NCBI RefSeq assembly: GCF_014639155.1
Contig: NZ_BMFT01000009.1
Location: 1-62,089, forward strand
Reading direction: 5' to 3'
Source: Paenibacillus segetis
GTDB lineage: Bacteria; Bacillota; Bacilli; Paenibacillales; Paenibacillaceae
Length of the DNA: 62,089 nt
A program made the position numbers and the translations under genes. Each line of letters starts with the position of its first letter. Position 1 is the stretch's first letter. Positions 43,202 through 52,151 of this stretch are shown piece by piece. The notes beneath the pieces are model-generated. The model saw nothing but the letters and a program-made list of their open reading frames with translations. It searched no databases and was not told the DNA's origin.

Positions 43202-44881
43202 ATGACACACAATCCATTGGAACAAATGAATCAGAAGGTGAAAGAAGCGATTATATCTGCAATAACGGCAGCAGGGCTGGCAGAGCTTGAAGAAATTCCA
43301 GCTATCGCTATGGAAGTCCCGAAAGAAAAGGCTCATGGTGACCTGGCAACCAATGCAGCGATGCAGTTAACCCGAATCGCTAAGAAAAATCCACGGCAAA
43401 TTGCCGAAGAAATTGTAAGTCATCTCGATTATGAGAAGGCAGGTATTGAAAAAGCGGAAATCGCCGGACCTGGATTTATTAACTTTACGGTGAGTAAAAG
43501 TTACTTGTATCCAGTAATTGAGCAAGTCTACGCTCAAGGTAAAGATTATGGACGTATAGACGATGGCCAAGGGAACAAAATCCAAGTTGAATTTGTCAGT
43601 GCAAATCCAACAGGTAGTCTACATTTAGGACATGCTCGTGGTGCAGCGGTTGGAGACGCGCTCTGTAACGTATTGGACTTTGCAGGTTATGAAGTTACTC
43701 GTGAATATTACATTAATGATGCCGGTAACCAAGTGGTTAACTTGTGTAAGTCGATTGAGGCACGGTACTTACAGGAGCTTGGGCAAGACGTTGAAATGCC
43801 AGAAGACGGTTATCATGGTGAAGATATTAAAGGCTTTGCCAAAGAACTCGTTCAAGAGCAAGGTGAAGGTTTGCTATCTTTGACTCCTGAGGAGCGGGAA
43901 GCATTTCTTCGTAAATTTGGACTAGAGAAGGAACTTGCGAAGATTAAACGGGACTTGGGACGTTTCCGGGTTGGATTTGATGTTTGGTTCAGCGAGACTT
44001 CCCTGTATGAGAATGGACAAGTAGAGTCTTCACTTGAGGAATTGCGTGGAAAAGGCCAGACTTTTGAGTTAGATGGAGCTACTTGGTTACGGACGACGGA
44101 TTACGGCGATGACAAAGATCGTGTACTCGTTAAGAATGATGGTACCTATACGTATCTAACTCCAGATATCGCTTATCACCGCAATAAATACGACCGTGGA
44201 TTTGACCGTATGATCAATATCTGGGGTGCCGATCACCATGGTTATATCCCACGTGTTAAAGCAGCTATGGAGGCAATTGGTAATGATCCAGCTAAACTGA
44301 CGGTGCTTATTGCTCAAATGGTCAGTCTTTTCCAAGATGGAGAAAAGGTTAAAATGTCCAAACGGACAGGTAAAGCCGTTACAATGGTCGATTTGATGGA
44401 TGAAGTTGGCGTCGACGCGATTCGCTATTTCTTTACCATGCGTAGTATGGATTCGCATCTTGATTTCGATATGGATTTGGCTATTTCAACATCGAATGAG
44501 AATCCTGTCTTCTACGTGCAATATGCATATGCGCGGATTTGTAGCATTTATCGTCAAGCTGAGGAACAGGGTATTGAGATTCCTACGTTGGAGTCCATTA
44601 ACTTAAGCAAACTGACGGCAGAACATGAATTTGATTTGCTTCGTAAAATCGGCGAACTGCCGGAGGAAATTAGATTGGCAGCGGAGAATTTTGCTCCACA
44701 TCGTCTCGTCCGTTATGTGTACGAGCTGGCTTCATTGTTCCACAGTTATTACAAAGCGGAGCGTGTAATCACTGAAGATGCTGAACAGACTGTTGCGCGC
44801 TTCGCGTTGCTAGGGGCTGTGCGTACTACTCTTGCTAATGTGCTTACATTAATTGGCGTGTCCGCGCCAGAACGGATGTAA
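43202..44881 (+). CDS. argS: arginyl-tRNA synthetase
   Basis: Class I synthetase of 559 residues. The N-terminal tRNA-binding ArgRS domain lies at about 1-95. The HIGH-type motif is HLGH (141-144) in SANPTGSLHLGHARG, the KMSKR-type motif is VKMSKRTGKA, and an anticodon-binding DALR domain forms the C-terminus. ATG follows AGGAGGAAG, which lies inside the end of ywiB. No T-box leader is present between them. A strong terminator follows. Confidence 0.98.
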   Translation: MTHNPLEQMNQKVKEAIISAITAAGLAELEEIPAIAMEVPKEKAHGDLATNAAMQLTRIAKKNPRQIAEEIVSHLDYEKAGIEKAEIAGPGFINFTVSKSYLYPVIEQVYAQGKDYGRIDDGQGNKIQVEFVSANPTGSLHLGHARGAAVGDALCNVLDFAGYEVTREYYINDAGNQVVNLCKSIEARYLQELGQDVEMPEDGYHGEDIKGFAKELVQEQGEGLLSLTPEEREAFLRKFGLEKELAKIKRDLGRFRVGFDVWFSETSLYENGQVESSLEELRGKGQTFELDGATWLRTTDYGDDKDRVLVKNDGTYTYLTPDIAYHRNKYDRGFDRMINIWGADHHGYIPRVKAAMEAIGNDPAKLTVLIAQMVSLFQDGEKVKMSKRTGKAVTMVDLMDEVGVDAIRYFFTMRSMDSHLDFDMDLAISTSNENPVFYVQYAYARICSIYRQAEEQGIEIPTLESINLSKLTAEHEFDLLRKIGELPEEIRLAAENFAPHRLVRYVYELASLFHSYYKAERVITEDAEQTVARFALLGAVRTTLANVLTLIGVSAPERM

Positions 44882-44912
44882 CATCCAAGCTTCTACCTAT
44901 AAAATTTAAATC

Positions 44913-44950
44913 AACCGCCCTCCCCTTGATCAAGGGAAGGGCGGTTTTTA
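44913..44950. terminator. terminator between argS and the subtilase
   Basis: AACCGCCCTCCCCTTG and CAAGGGAAGGGCGGTT form a long GC-rich stem followed by TTTTTA. The position between convergent genes suggests it serves mainly argS. Confidence 0.92.
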
Positions 44951-44959
44951 CCTCATCAT

Positions 44960-46096
44960 TTATCGTTTAGGTTTGCCACGTAACAAGCGTGCTGCATTAG
45001 CTTCTCCTGTACCCGGTTTTGCCCTGCTGTTGGCAGGTAAGGGTCGTGCGGTGCGACGAAGCCGTCGTTTGATTTGGTCTGGTGTAAGTTCAGGTTTGAG
45101 CGCCAAGAGCAGAGCTATAGCTCCGCTAACATGCGACGTCGCCATAGATGTGCCGTTCATTTCGCGGTGTCCGCCGCCAAGCCAAGAGGAGTATATTTTC
45201 TCTCCAGGAGCGTAAATATCAATATAAGGACCCCGGTTACTGAATGGAGCAACACGGCCGTCTTTGCCAGTCGCACCAACAGAAATGGTCTGAGGATATC
45301 TTGCAGGATAATCTATGGCTCGGTTTTTCTTATCATTACCTGAGGAAGCAACGACAACGATATTCGCTTCATGTGCTTTATGAATAATGTTTTGTAGTGA
45401 CACGCTTTTGGTCCGCATGCCAAAGCTCATATTGACGATGTTCATATGGTTTCTGACACACCAGTCGATACCAAGGATAATATCTGAGACGTAGGCAGAG
45501 CCATTGTGGTCAAACGCTTTGACGGGAAAAATCAATGAGCGTGGAGCCACGCCAATAATACCCTGCGATCCTCCTGAGGCAGCAATAGTGCCAGCGATAT
45601 GAGTACCATGTCCGTTATCATCATGGGGTAGGGTGAAGCGGTTTAGAAGATTGATACCACGTGCCAGTGAGCTCCTAAGATCGGGGTGGCCATAGTCTGC
45701 TCCTGTATCAATAACACCGATTCGAATTTGCTGTCCGGTCGAGAGTGGCCAAACATCGGGTGCTTCAATTCGTTTGACGCCCCAGGGAATGTCAGGGCTT
45801 CGATCTTTGCTAGGAGAGGAGGGGGCGTGGACACTAATGATAGAATCTTCCTCAACGAAGAGCCCAAATCGATTGTGAGTTACCCTATCGGGCAAACCGA
45901 GTGGGCATAGAAATGCCCGAAGTAGGGAAGATGTACGTACGCGCCTCAGTCCGGGCATCTTTGTTCTGAGTTTGTGTAATTGGCGTAAACATTCGGCATA
46001 TTGGGCCGGATGGGGGAAACGGATAATCTGCCGTCCGCTTGTTCCGGAGGTATCCATGTGGCCATTCAAATATTGCAGGAATCTGGAGTAGTCCAT
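44960..46096 (-). CDS. S8 family serine peptidase (subtilase) without a signal peptide
   Basis: Subtilisin-like protease of 378 residues. The triad is Asp130 (IGVIDTGADYGHPDL), His163 (NGHGTHIAGT) and Ser317 (NGTSMATSHVSG). The first 100 residues resemble an inhibitor-type pro-region rather than a secretion signal. No hydrophobic signal segment is visible at the predicted start. It may act inside the cell or in the spore or mother cell, or be exported by another route. It stands alone, with a minus-strand ribosome binding site AGGAGGGG upstream of the ATG. Confidence 0.93.
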   Translation of the reverse strand: MDYSRFLQYLNGHMDTSGTSGRQIIRFPHPAQYAECLRQLHKLRTKMPGLRRVRTSSLLRAFLCPLGLPDRVTHNRFGLFVEEDSIISVHAPSSPSKDRSPDIPWGVKRIEAPDVWPLSTGQQIRIGVIDTGADYGHPDLRSSLARGINLLNRFTLPHDDNGHGTHIAGTIAASGGSQGIIGVAPRSLIFPVKAFDHNGSAYVSDIILGIDWCVRNHMNIVNMSFGMRTKSVSLQNIIHKAHEANIVVVASSGNDKKNRAIDYPARYPQTISVGATGKDGRVAPFSNRGPYIDIYAPGEKIYSSWLGGGHREMNGTSMATSHVSGAIALLLALKPELTPDQIKRRLRRTARPLPANSRAKPGTGEANAARLLRGKPKR

Positions 46097-46287
46097 TGTG
46101 GTAGCCCCTCCTGACGAAGTATTGCAGTATATTATGATGATGTTTTAATCGCTGAATGGGGAAGGGGCCCTATTTATAGGAAATAGGCAGTAGGCTCAGG
46201 CGGTCCCAAAGATACAATTTCTAAAGTTTAGCTCGGCCCCCCGTGTCAAAGTGTAAATCTGGACATAGGATGGAGGGAGAGCCATTT

Positions 46288-46332
46288 ATGGTTTTCATTA
46301 ACCTTCAGGGGTTGCTTCGAGCTTCCTTTTGA
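46288..46332 (+). CDS. putative 14-residue small peptide or leader peptide
   Basis: ATGGTTTTC... encodes MVFINLQGLLRASF and stop. It has an unusually good ribosome binding site (GGATGGAGGGAGA) about 8 bases before ATG, and 16 bases after the stop there is an intrinsic terminator, then no gene until rpoE. This layout suggests an independent short transcript, or a leader whose attenuator controls rpoE. No similarity known to me. Support is limited to the arrangement. Confidence 0.35.
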   Translation: MVFINLQGLLRASF

Positions 46333-46348
46333 AGAGGATACAGTCAGG

Positions 46349-46383
46349 AGACGGTGAACGATATGTTCCCGTCTTTTTCTTTG
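46349..46383 (+). terminator. terminator following the putative small peptide
   Basis: AGACGGTGAAC pairs with GTTCCCGTCT with one mismatch and a 5-base loop, then TTTTTCTTTG. No annotated plus-strand gene lies upstream on this strand within 1.4 kb, which supports a short transcript here. Confidence 0.75.
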
Positions 46384-46558
46384 TGGTCCCCACATACCGG
46401 ACGGAGACAGGTCACTTTTTTAAAACTTGCAATTTAGTTCCAAATAGGGTTTACTAATGTGTGATATGGATATGTTAGTGAAGATATTAATTACAGAAAA
46501 TGCTTTAGATTGTAACTTTGTATTCTAATGAACATTGCGTGAGAGGAAGTGTCCGCCA

Positions 46559-47122
46559 GTGAGTACCTCACTTAATTTGAAAATCGATCCGGATAAAGTA
46601 ATGGAAATTCCTATGGTTGATTTGGCCTTTATGATTTTAAAAGCAGCAAATACACCGTATTACTATCGTGACCTTATGAAAGAAGTAGCTAAAGTTCGCG
46701 GGATGTCGGAAGAGCAATCCGTTGACGCGATCGCACAACTATATACGGAGATCAATATCGATGGCCGTTTTGCTTGTGTTGGCACTAATCTTTGGGGTTT
46801 GAAACGTTGGTATCCAATTGAGAAGTCGGAAGATCCAATTGGTAACGCTAAGCGTCCACGGATTATCAATGATGACGATGATGATATTGAAGATGAGGAC
46901 TTCGCTGAAGAAGAATCCTACACCCCAGATGGCGACGGCTTCGACAAAGTTGACGATGATCATGATGAATTATTCACCGATGAAGATGAAGAAGACGTTG
47001 AAGAAGTCGAAGATGATTCCCTGTTGGAAGATGAAGAGTTGGATGAAGAAGATGAAGTCCTCGATGAGGAAGATGATTCGGATTCTGAAGATGAATTAGA
47101 AGAAGATGAGGATGATCTTTAA
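46559..47122 (+). CDS. rpoE: RNA polymerase delta subunit
   Basis: Gram-positive-specific RNA polymerase subunit that improves transcript release and promoter specificity. The 187 residues form a folded N-terminal HARE-HTH domain (VDLAFMILKAANTPYYYRDLM, then LKRWYPIE) and an extremely acidic disordered tail of Asp and Glu from about residue 104. The start is GTG at 46559, set by AGAGGAAG 9 bases upstream. The frame can be extended to a TTG at 46535 without support. As in B. subtilis, pyrG follows. Confidence 0.95.
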   Translation: MSTSLNLKIDPDKVMEIPMVDLAFMILKAANTPYYYRDLMKEVAKVRGMSEEQSVDAIAQLYTEINIDGRFACVGTNLWGLKRWYPIEKSEDPIGNAKRPRIINDDDDDIEDEDFAEEESYTPDGDGFDKVDDDHDELFTDEDEEDVEEVEDDSLLEDEELDEEDEVLDEEDDSDSEDELEEDEDDL

Positions 47123-47269
47123 GGTGGAATTACCACCTTTAATTTAGCTCTAAATTTGCCACAGTATGTCCCCTTAATCCCTTCCTTCTTTACTTGACAG
47201 AGGCTAAGGTAACGGGTAAACTATTGCATGGGCTTATGATTCAAACCTATAAATATGATTTTTTTATAA

Positions 47270-47303
47270 AAGTGCCCCGAACCTATTCGGGTGTCACTTT
47301 TTT
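47270..47303 (+). terminator. rpoE terminator
   Basis: AAGTG(C)CCCGAA pairs with TTCGGG(TGT)CACTT and six T follow. The rest of the rpoE-pyrG gap shows no pyrG-type G-tract attenuator that I can recognise. Confidence 0.85.
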
Positions 47304-47429
47304 GTTTTTTTATTGCTCATTTAGCTATGTAATCATAGGAAATGGGTTACGCTAAAGATTCTAAGGTCACCTGCAAATCTGGTTTATCGGTAGCTTTTGG
47401 ACAACGTACTTTTAGGAGGTTTTTTGACT

Positions 47430-49031
47430 GTGGCAAAATATATTTTCGTAACAGGCGGGGTGGTTTCTTCACTCGGGAAGGGGATTACGGCTGCATCGCT
47501 CGGCAGGTTACTTAAGAACAGAGGGTTAAAGGTAACAATTCAAAAATTCGATCCTTACCTCAATGTCGATCCTGGTACGATGAGTCCGTATCAGCATGGG
47601 GAAGTATTCGTAACAGATGATGGCGCGGAGACTGACCTTGATTTAGGTCACTACGAAAGATTTATCGACATTAATCTGTCGAAGAACAACAATGTAACGA
47701 CGGGTAAGATTTATTCCTCCGTCATTAGTAAAGAACGTCGCGGAGAATATCTTGGGGGAACGGTACAAGTTATCCCGCATATTACGAACGAGATTAAAGA
47801 ACGTGTATATCGTGCCGGACGCGAAGCCGGTTCTGATGTGGTCATCACCGAAATTGGGGGGACCGTCGGAGATATTGAAAGTTTGCCATTCCTTGAAGCC
47901 ATTCGCCAAATCAAGAGTGACATTGGCCGTGAGAACGTGATGTACATCCATGTTACCCTTATTCCATATATCAAAGCCGCTGGAGAAGTGAAGACAAAAC
48001 CAACCCAGCATAGCGTGAAGGAACTACGCAGTATTGGTATTCAACCGAACGTTATTGTATGTCGGACCGAGCACGAGCTATCCGATGATATGAAGGCAAA
48101 AATTGCATTGTTCTGTGATATCGATGTCAGTGCTGTTGTAGAATGCCGTGATGCGGATACGCTATATGAAATACCGCTTAATTTGCGGGATGAAGGTCTC
48201 GATGAGATCGCTGTTAACCACCTGAAATTAACTACCCCTCTACCGGACATGAGTGAGTGGGAGAGTCTTGTAGATCGTGTTAAAAAGCTGGAGAAAACCG
48301 TGGAAATTGCTATCGTTGGTAAATACGTAGCACTACATGATGCATATCTCAGCGTAGTTGAATCGTTATCTCATGCTGGTTTTGACGCGAATGCTGACGT
48401 GAAGATTCGTTGGGTAAATGCGGAAGATGTTAATGACAACAATGTAGCAGAATTGTTAGAAGGTATCGGTGGAATTCTGGTGCCAGGCGGATTTGGTGAT
48501 CGTGGGATTGAAGGCAAAATCTCTACCATTCGTTATGCGCGTGAGAACAACATTCCATTCTTCGGTATTTGTCTTGGTATGCAAGTTGCTGTTATTGAGT
48601 ATGCTCGTTCTTTAGCTGGACTACAGGGTGCGAATAGTTCGGAAATTAACCCTTCAACAGAATATCCTGTTATTGATCTATTGCCAGAGCAGAAAGACAT
48701 TGAAGATTTGGGCGGAACGATGCGTCTAGGTCTGTATCCATGTAAGCTTACTCCAGGTTCGCTTGCGATGCAGTGCTACAACGATGAGCTTGTATATGAG
48801 AGACATCGTCACCGGTATGAGTTTAATAATACGTATCGTGAAGCAATTGAAGAAGCAGGTCTTCAGATTTCTGGTACTTCACCAGATGGACGACTTGTTG
48901 AAATCGTTGAACTTCCGGGTCACCCTTGGTTCCTGGCAGTGCAGTTCCATCCGGAATTCACTTCCCGTCCGAACCGTCCACAGCCTCTTTTCCGTGAATT
49001 CGTGAAAGCTGCGATCACACATTTGTCCTAA
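47430..49031 (+). CDS. pyrG: CTP synthase
   Basis: Aminates UTP to CTP with glutamine as nitrogen donor. The 533 residues hold an N-terminal synthetase domain (KYIFVTGGVVSSLGKGI P-loop region; GTVGDIES) and a C-terminal class I glutaminase domain with GICLGMQ (nucleophile Cys) and FHPEF. GTG at 47430 is chosen because AGGAGG lies 10 bases upstream and the N-terminus then aligns with PyrG. An in-frame TTG at 47424 is possible. Confidence 0.98.
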   Translation: MAKYIFVTGGVVSSLGKGITAASLGRLLKNRGLKVTIQKFDPYLNVDPGTMSPYQHGEVFVTDDGAETDLDLGHYERFIDINLSKNNNVTTGKIYSSVISKERRGEYLGGTVQVIPHITNEIKERVYRAGREAGSDVVITEIGGTVGDIESLPFLEAIRQIKSDIGRENVMYIHVTLIPYIKAAGEVKTKPTQHSVKELRSIGIQPNVIVCRTEHELSDDMKAKIALFCDIDVSAVVECRDADTLYEIPLNLRDEGLDEIAVNHLKLTTPLPDMSEWESLVDRVKKLEKTVEIAIVGKYVALHDAYLSVVESLSHAGFDANADVKIRWVNAEDVNDNNVAELLEGIGGILVPGGFGDRGIEGKISTIRYARENNIPFFGICLGMQVAVIEYARSLAGLQGANSSEINPSTEYPVIDLLPEQKDIEDLGGTMRLGLYPCKLTPGSLAMQCYNDELVYERHRHRYEFNNTYREAIEEAGLQISGTSPDGRLVEIVELPGHPWFLAVQFHPEFTSRPNRPQPLFREFVKAAITHLS

Positions 49032-49124
49032 GTGCATTTTTGAAATGCAAGATTTTTTGAAACTGAGAAACAGTGAACCTACTATATAATTCCAAAACAT
49101 AATCCAGTATCTTTTTCCAAATAA

Positions 49125-49153
49125 GAAGGTATTTGCTAATTTGAGGCGAATTG
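49125..49153 (+). promoter_or_regulatory. candidate SigH promoter of spo0F
   Basis: GAAGGTATT (49125-49133) and GGCGAATTG (49145-49153) resemble SigH -35 and -10 elements with an 11-base spacer and one mismatch. B. subtilis spo0F has a SigH promoter. The match here is only moderate. Confidence 0.4.
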
Positions 49154-49193
49154 TTATGTTTGGGATGTAAAAGGGGTTGTAGGAGGGTTCTCG

Positions 49194-49568
49194 GTGGAAG
49201 AAAAGAAGATATTGATTGTCGATGATCAGAATGGGATTCGCATTTTGTTAATGGAAGTATTCAGTAGCGAAGGGTACAAGACATTGCAAGCTCCTAACGG
49301 TAAGATAGCTCTTGAGATCGTCCACAGCGAAGCTCCTGATCTGGTGTTGCTGGATATGAAAATTCCAGGGATGGATGGACTTGAGATTCTGAAACACATC
49401 AAGGAAGCAAATCCTGAGATAAAAGTCATCATGATGACCGCTTACGGCGAGCTTAATATTATTAAGCAAGCAACTGATTTGGGTGCGCTGATGCATTTTA
49501 CCAAGCCATTCGATATTGATGAAATGCGCGTGGCGGTTCACGAGCAGTTGAGGGGCGGAGCCCTATAG
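49194..49568 (+). CDS. spo0F: sporulation phosphorelay response regulator Spo0F
   Basis: Single-domain response regulator of 124 residues that accepts phosphate from sporulation kinases and passes it to Spo0B and then Spo0A. The acidic pocket is VDDQNG (Asp10, Asp11), the phospho-acceptor is Asp54 in VLLDMKIPGMDG, Thr82 lies in MMTAYGEL and the lysine is in FTKPFD. There is no output domain. The start is GTG after AGGAGGG. Position between pyrG and fbaA is conserved with B. subtilis. Confidence 0.96.
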   Translation: MEEKKILIVDDQNGIRILLMEVFSSEGYKTLQAPNGKIALEIVHSEAPDLVLLDMKIPGMDGLEILKHIKEANPEIKVIMMTAYGELNIIKQATDLGALMHFTKPFDIDEMRVAVHEQLRGGAL

Positions 49569-49573
49569 AGAAG

Positions 49574-49617
49574 AAGGAACCCAGCATCGGTTAGACGTTG
49601 CTAGGGTTCTTTTTTTG
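49574..49617 (+). terminator. spo0F terminator
   Basis: GGAACCC(AGC) pairs with (GCT)AGGGTTC-type complement and eight T follow. Confidence 0.88.
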
Positions 49618-49696
49618 CCGTAAATTGGACCATCATTGAGCAGCGTTCATGTTCACAAACATGATTGAAAGCTTGTTTAGTATTTCTGCCCGGTTG

Positions 49697-49705
49697 TGAT
49701 ATAAT
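49697..49705 (+). promoter_or_regulatory. extended -10 promoter of fbaA
   Basis: TGATATAAT is a perfect extended -10 (TG, one base, TATAAT at 49700-49705), about 60 bases before the fbaA start. No strong -35 is seen. Confidence 0.6.
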
Positions 49706-49767
49706 AACTAAGTGTGAATGTCGGCTAAAAATAGGATAAAACCAACAATCTTAGGAGGATTGAAATT

Positions 49768-50619
49768 ATGCCATTAGTATCAATGAAAGACATGTTGAAC
49801 AAAGCGCTTGAAGGCAAATATGCAGTAGGTCAATTTAACATCAATAACCTTGAGTGGACACAAGCTATTCTTGCTGCCGCTGAAGCAGAAAAATCACCAG
49901 TTATCCTTGGTGTATCTGAAGGCGCTGCACGTTATATGAGTGGCTTTACTACAATTGTTAAAATGGTAGAAGGTCTTATTCACGACATGAAGATCACTGT
50001 TCCTGTCGCTATCCATCTTGACCATGGTTCCAGCTTCGAGAAATGTAAAGAAGCTATCGATGCAGGATTTACATCTGTCATGATCGATGGTTCCCATCAC
50101 CCAATCGAAGAAAACGTTGAAATGACTAAGAAAGTCGTTGAATATGCACATGCAAAAGGCGTTTCTGTAGAAGCTGAAGTTGGTACAGTAGGCGGACAAG
50201 AAGACGACACTGTAGGCGGAATTATGTACGCTAAGCTAGAAGACTGCATCAAAATTACAGAAGCTGGTATCGACACTCTAGCTCCTGCGCTTGGTTCCGT
50301 ACACGGACCTTACCATGGTGAGCCTAACCTTGGATTCAAAGAAATGGAAGAAATCTGCAACGCGATCAAACTTCCATTGGTACTTCACGGTGGTACTGGT
50401 ATTCCTGAGCATGACATCAAGAAATCCATCTCCTTGGGTACTTCCAAGATTAACGTAAACACTGAGAACCAAATCGTATTCACGAAAGTAGTTCGTGAAG
50501 TGCTTGCGGCAAAACCAAATGACTACGATCCACGTACATTTATCAAACCAGGTCGTGAAGCGATCCAAGAAACTGTTGCTGGTAAAATCCGCGAGTTTGG
50601 ATCCAACAACAAAGCCTAA
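49768..50619 (+). CDS. fbaA: class II fructose-1,6-bisphosphate aldolase
   Basis: Glycolytic and gluconeogenic zinc aldolase of 283 residues. HLDHGSSF holds the catalytic Asp85 and zinc ligand His86. VEAEVGTVGGQED and LHGGTGIP hold further zinc and phosphate-binding residues. The ATG follows AGGAGG. Codons are strongly biased towards translationally optimal ones compared with neighbours, as expected for a highly expressed gene. It has its own promoter and terminator. Confidence 0.97.
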   Translation: MPLVSMKDMLNKALEGKYAVGQFNINNLEWTQAILAAAEAEKSPVILGVSEGAARYMSGFTTIVKMVEGLIHDMKITVPVAIHLDHGSSFEKCKEAIDAGFTSVMIDGSHHPIEENVEMTKKVVEYAHAKGVSVEAEVGTVGGQEDDTVGGIMYAKLEDCIKITEAGIDTLAPALGSVHGPYHGEPNLGFKEMEEICNAIKLPLVLHGGTGIPEHDIKKSISLGTSKINVNTENQIVFTKVVREVLAAKPNDYDPRTFIKPGREAIQETVAGKIREFGSNNKA

Positions 50620-50686
50620 TTAATTTTGAAATCTGTCGCCTGCTGTTTAGGTTAGGTTGTCAGGCAAGACAGTCGAATAGTAATAT

Positions 50687-50727
50687 ATGGAAAGCACACC
50701 GCTAGCCGGTGTCTTTCCATTTTCTTT
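50687..50727 (+). terminator. fbaA terminator
   Basis: ATGGAAAG(CA)CACCG-type arm pairs with CCGGTGTCTTTCCAT around GCTAG, followed by TTTCTTT. Confidence 0.88.
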
Positions 50728-50791
50728 ACCAAAAATGGGGATTAACATGTCGTTTACCGACTGCAAAATACGTAGGGGGACCCTTTAGCTT

Positions 50792-52045
50792 ATGGAGAAA
50801 TTAATGATCAGCGGTGGACGTCCGCTGCACGGTACAGTATCGATCAGCGGTGCCAAGAACAGTGCAATTGCATTGATCCCGGCTGCGATCTTAGCAGAAT
50901 CTGAAGTGGTACTTGATAACCTACCGCTTTTAAGTGATGTTGCGGTTTATGCGGAGATCTTGGAGGAATTAGGAGCTCACGTATTTTGGGAAGGTAGTTA
51001 TATGAGAATCGACCCTTCCGATATTAAGTCTATTCCGATGGCGAATGGCCCTGTAAAGAAGCTGCGTGCTTCATATTACATGATGGGCGCTATGTTAGGA
51101 CGATTTAAAGAGGCGACTATTGGGTTGCCAGGAGGTTGTAATTTTGAACCTCGTCCGATTGATCAGCATATTAAAGGATTTGAAGCGCTTGGAGCTACCG
51201 TGACGAATGAACATGGAGCTATTCATTTGCATGCCAAAGAGTTGCGCGGCGCTAAAATTTATATGGATGTTAGTAGCGTTGGAGCAACGATTAATATTAT
51301 GTTGGCTGCCACTCGGGCCAAAGGCTCAACAATTATCGAAAATGCGGCTAAAGAGCCTGAGATTATAGATGTAGCAACACTATTGAACTCTATGGGAGCA
51401 ATTATTAAAGGTGCCGGAACGGAAACGATTCGTATCGAAGGTGTATCCGAGCTTAAAGGCTGTCGCCACTCTATCATCCCTGACCGAATTCAGGCTGGGA
51501 CGTATATGATCGCAGCCGCAGCAACCCGCGGAAATGTATTGATTGATGGCGTTATTCCGAAGCATTTGGAGGCGCTAACCGCTAAGTTAATTGAAATGGG
51601 TGTTACTGTAGAAGAGTTGGATGAATCCATTCGTGTGATAGGTGCTCCGAAATACGAGCACGTAGATGTGAAGGCATTGATTTACCCTGGCTTCCCAACA
51701 GATATACAATCACCGATGACGAGCCTACTAACTCAAGCTGAGGGCGTAAGCGTATTGAGTGATTTTGTATATAGTAATCGTTTCAAGCATGTACCTGAGC
51801 TCGTGCGTATGGGCGCTAAAATTCGAGTCGAAGGGCGTTCTGCTATTATTGAAGGTGGGAAGTTAAATGCAGCTAAAGTTAAAGCGGCTGATCTTCGCGC
51901 GGGAGCTGCACTGGTCATTGCAGGATTAACTGTCGATGAAGGTATTACTGAAGTTTCTGGGGTAGAATTGATTGACCGTGGATACGACAATCTTGTCGCT
52001 AATTTGCGTTCTTTGGGTGCAGATGTGTGGCGTCAAGAGGAGTAG
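50792..52045 (+). CDS. murA: UDP-N-acetylglucosamine 1-carboxyvinyltransferase
   Basis: First committed step of peptidoglycan synthesis, transferring enolpyruvate from PEP to UDP-GlcNAc. The 417 residues include Lys22 and Asn23 in GAKNSAIALIP and catalytic Cys116 in GLPGGCNFEPRP, the fosfomycin target. Its place between fbaA and rho corresponds to the second MurA copy (MurAB or MurZ type) of B. subtilis, so another murA is likely elsewhere in the genome. It is followed by rho after 106 bases. Confidence 0.96.
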   Translation: MEKLMISGGRPLHGTVSISGAKNSAIALIPAAILAESEVVLDNLPLLSDVAVYAEILEELGAHVFWEGSYMRIDPSDIKSIPMANGPVKKLRASYYMMGAMLGRFKEATIGLPGGCNFEPRPIDQHIKGFEALGATVTNEHGAIHLHAKELRGAKIYMDVSSVGATINIMLAATRAKGSTIIENAAKEPEIIDVATLLNSMGAIIKGAGTETIRIEGVSELKGCRHSIIPDRIQAGTYMIAAAATRGNVLIDGVIPKHLEALTAKLIEMGVTVEELDESIRVIGAPKYEHVDVKALIYPGFPTDIQSPMTSLLTQAEGVSVLSDFVYSNRFKHVPELVRMGAKIRVEGRSAIIEGGKLNAAKVKAADLRAGAALVIAGLTVDEGITEVSGVELIDRGYDNLVANLRSLGADVWRQEE

Positions 52046-52151
52046 CCCTCTAGCAATTGTAATGTTTTACCTCTTAATTGGATATGCTAGATAGAATGAA
52101 TTAAAGAAAATACTCCAGTTTATATGAAAAAATTGAATAGGTGGTTTTTAC

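Noticed and set aside
46818..47099. Met/Lys-rich open frame overlapping rpoE
   Set aside because: It is the out-of-frame reading of the GAT/GAA-rich acidic tail of rpoE and has no ribosome binding site.
47304..47429. pyrG G-tract attenuator as in B. subtilis
   Set aside because: No GGGC start with a complementary leader hairpin was seen. The hairpin at 47270 is best explained as the rpoE terminator.
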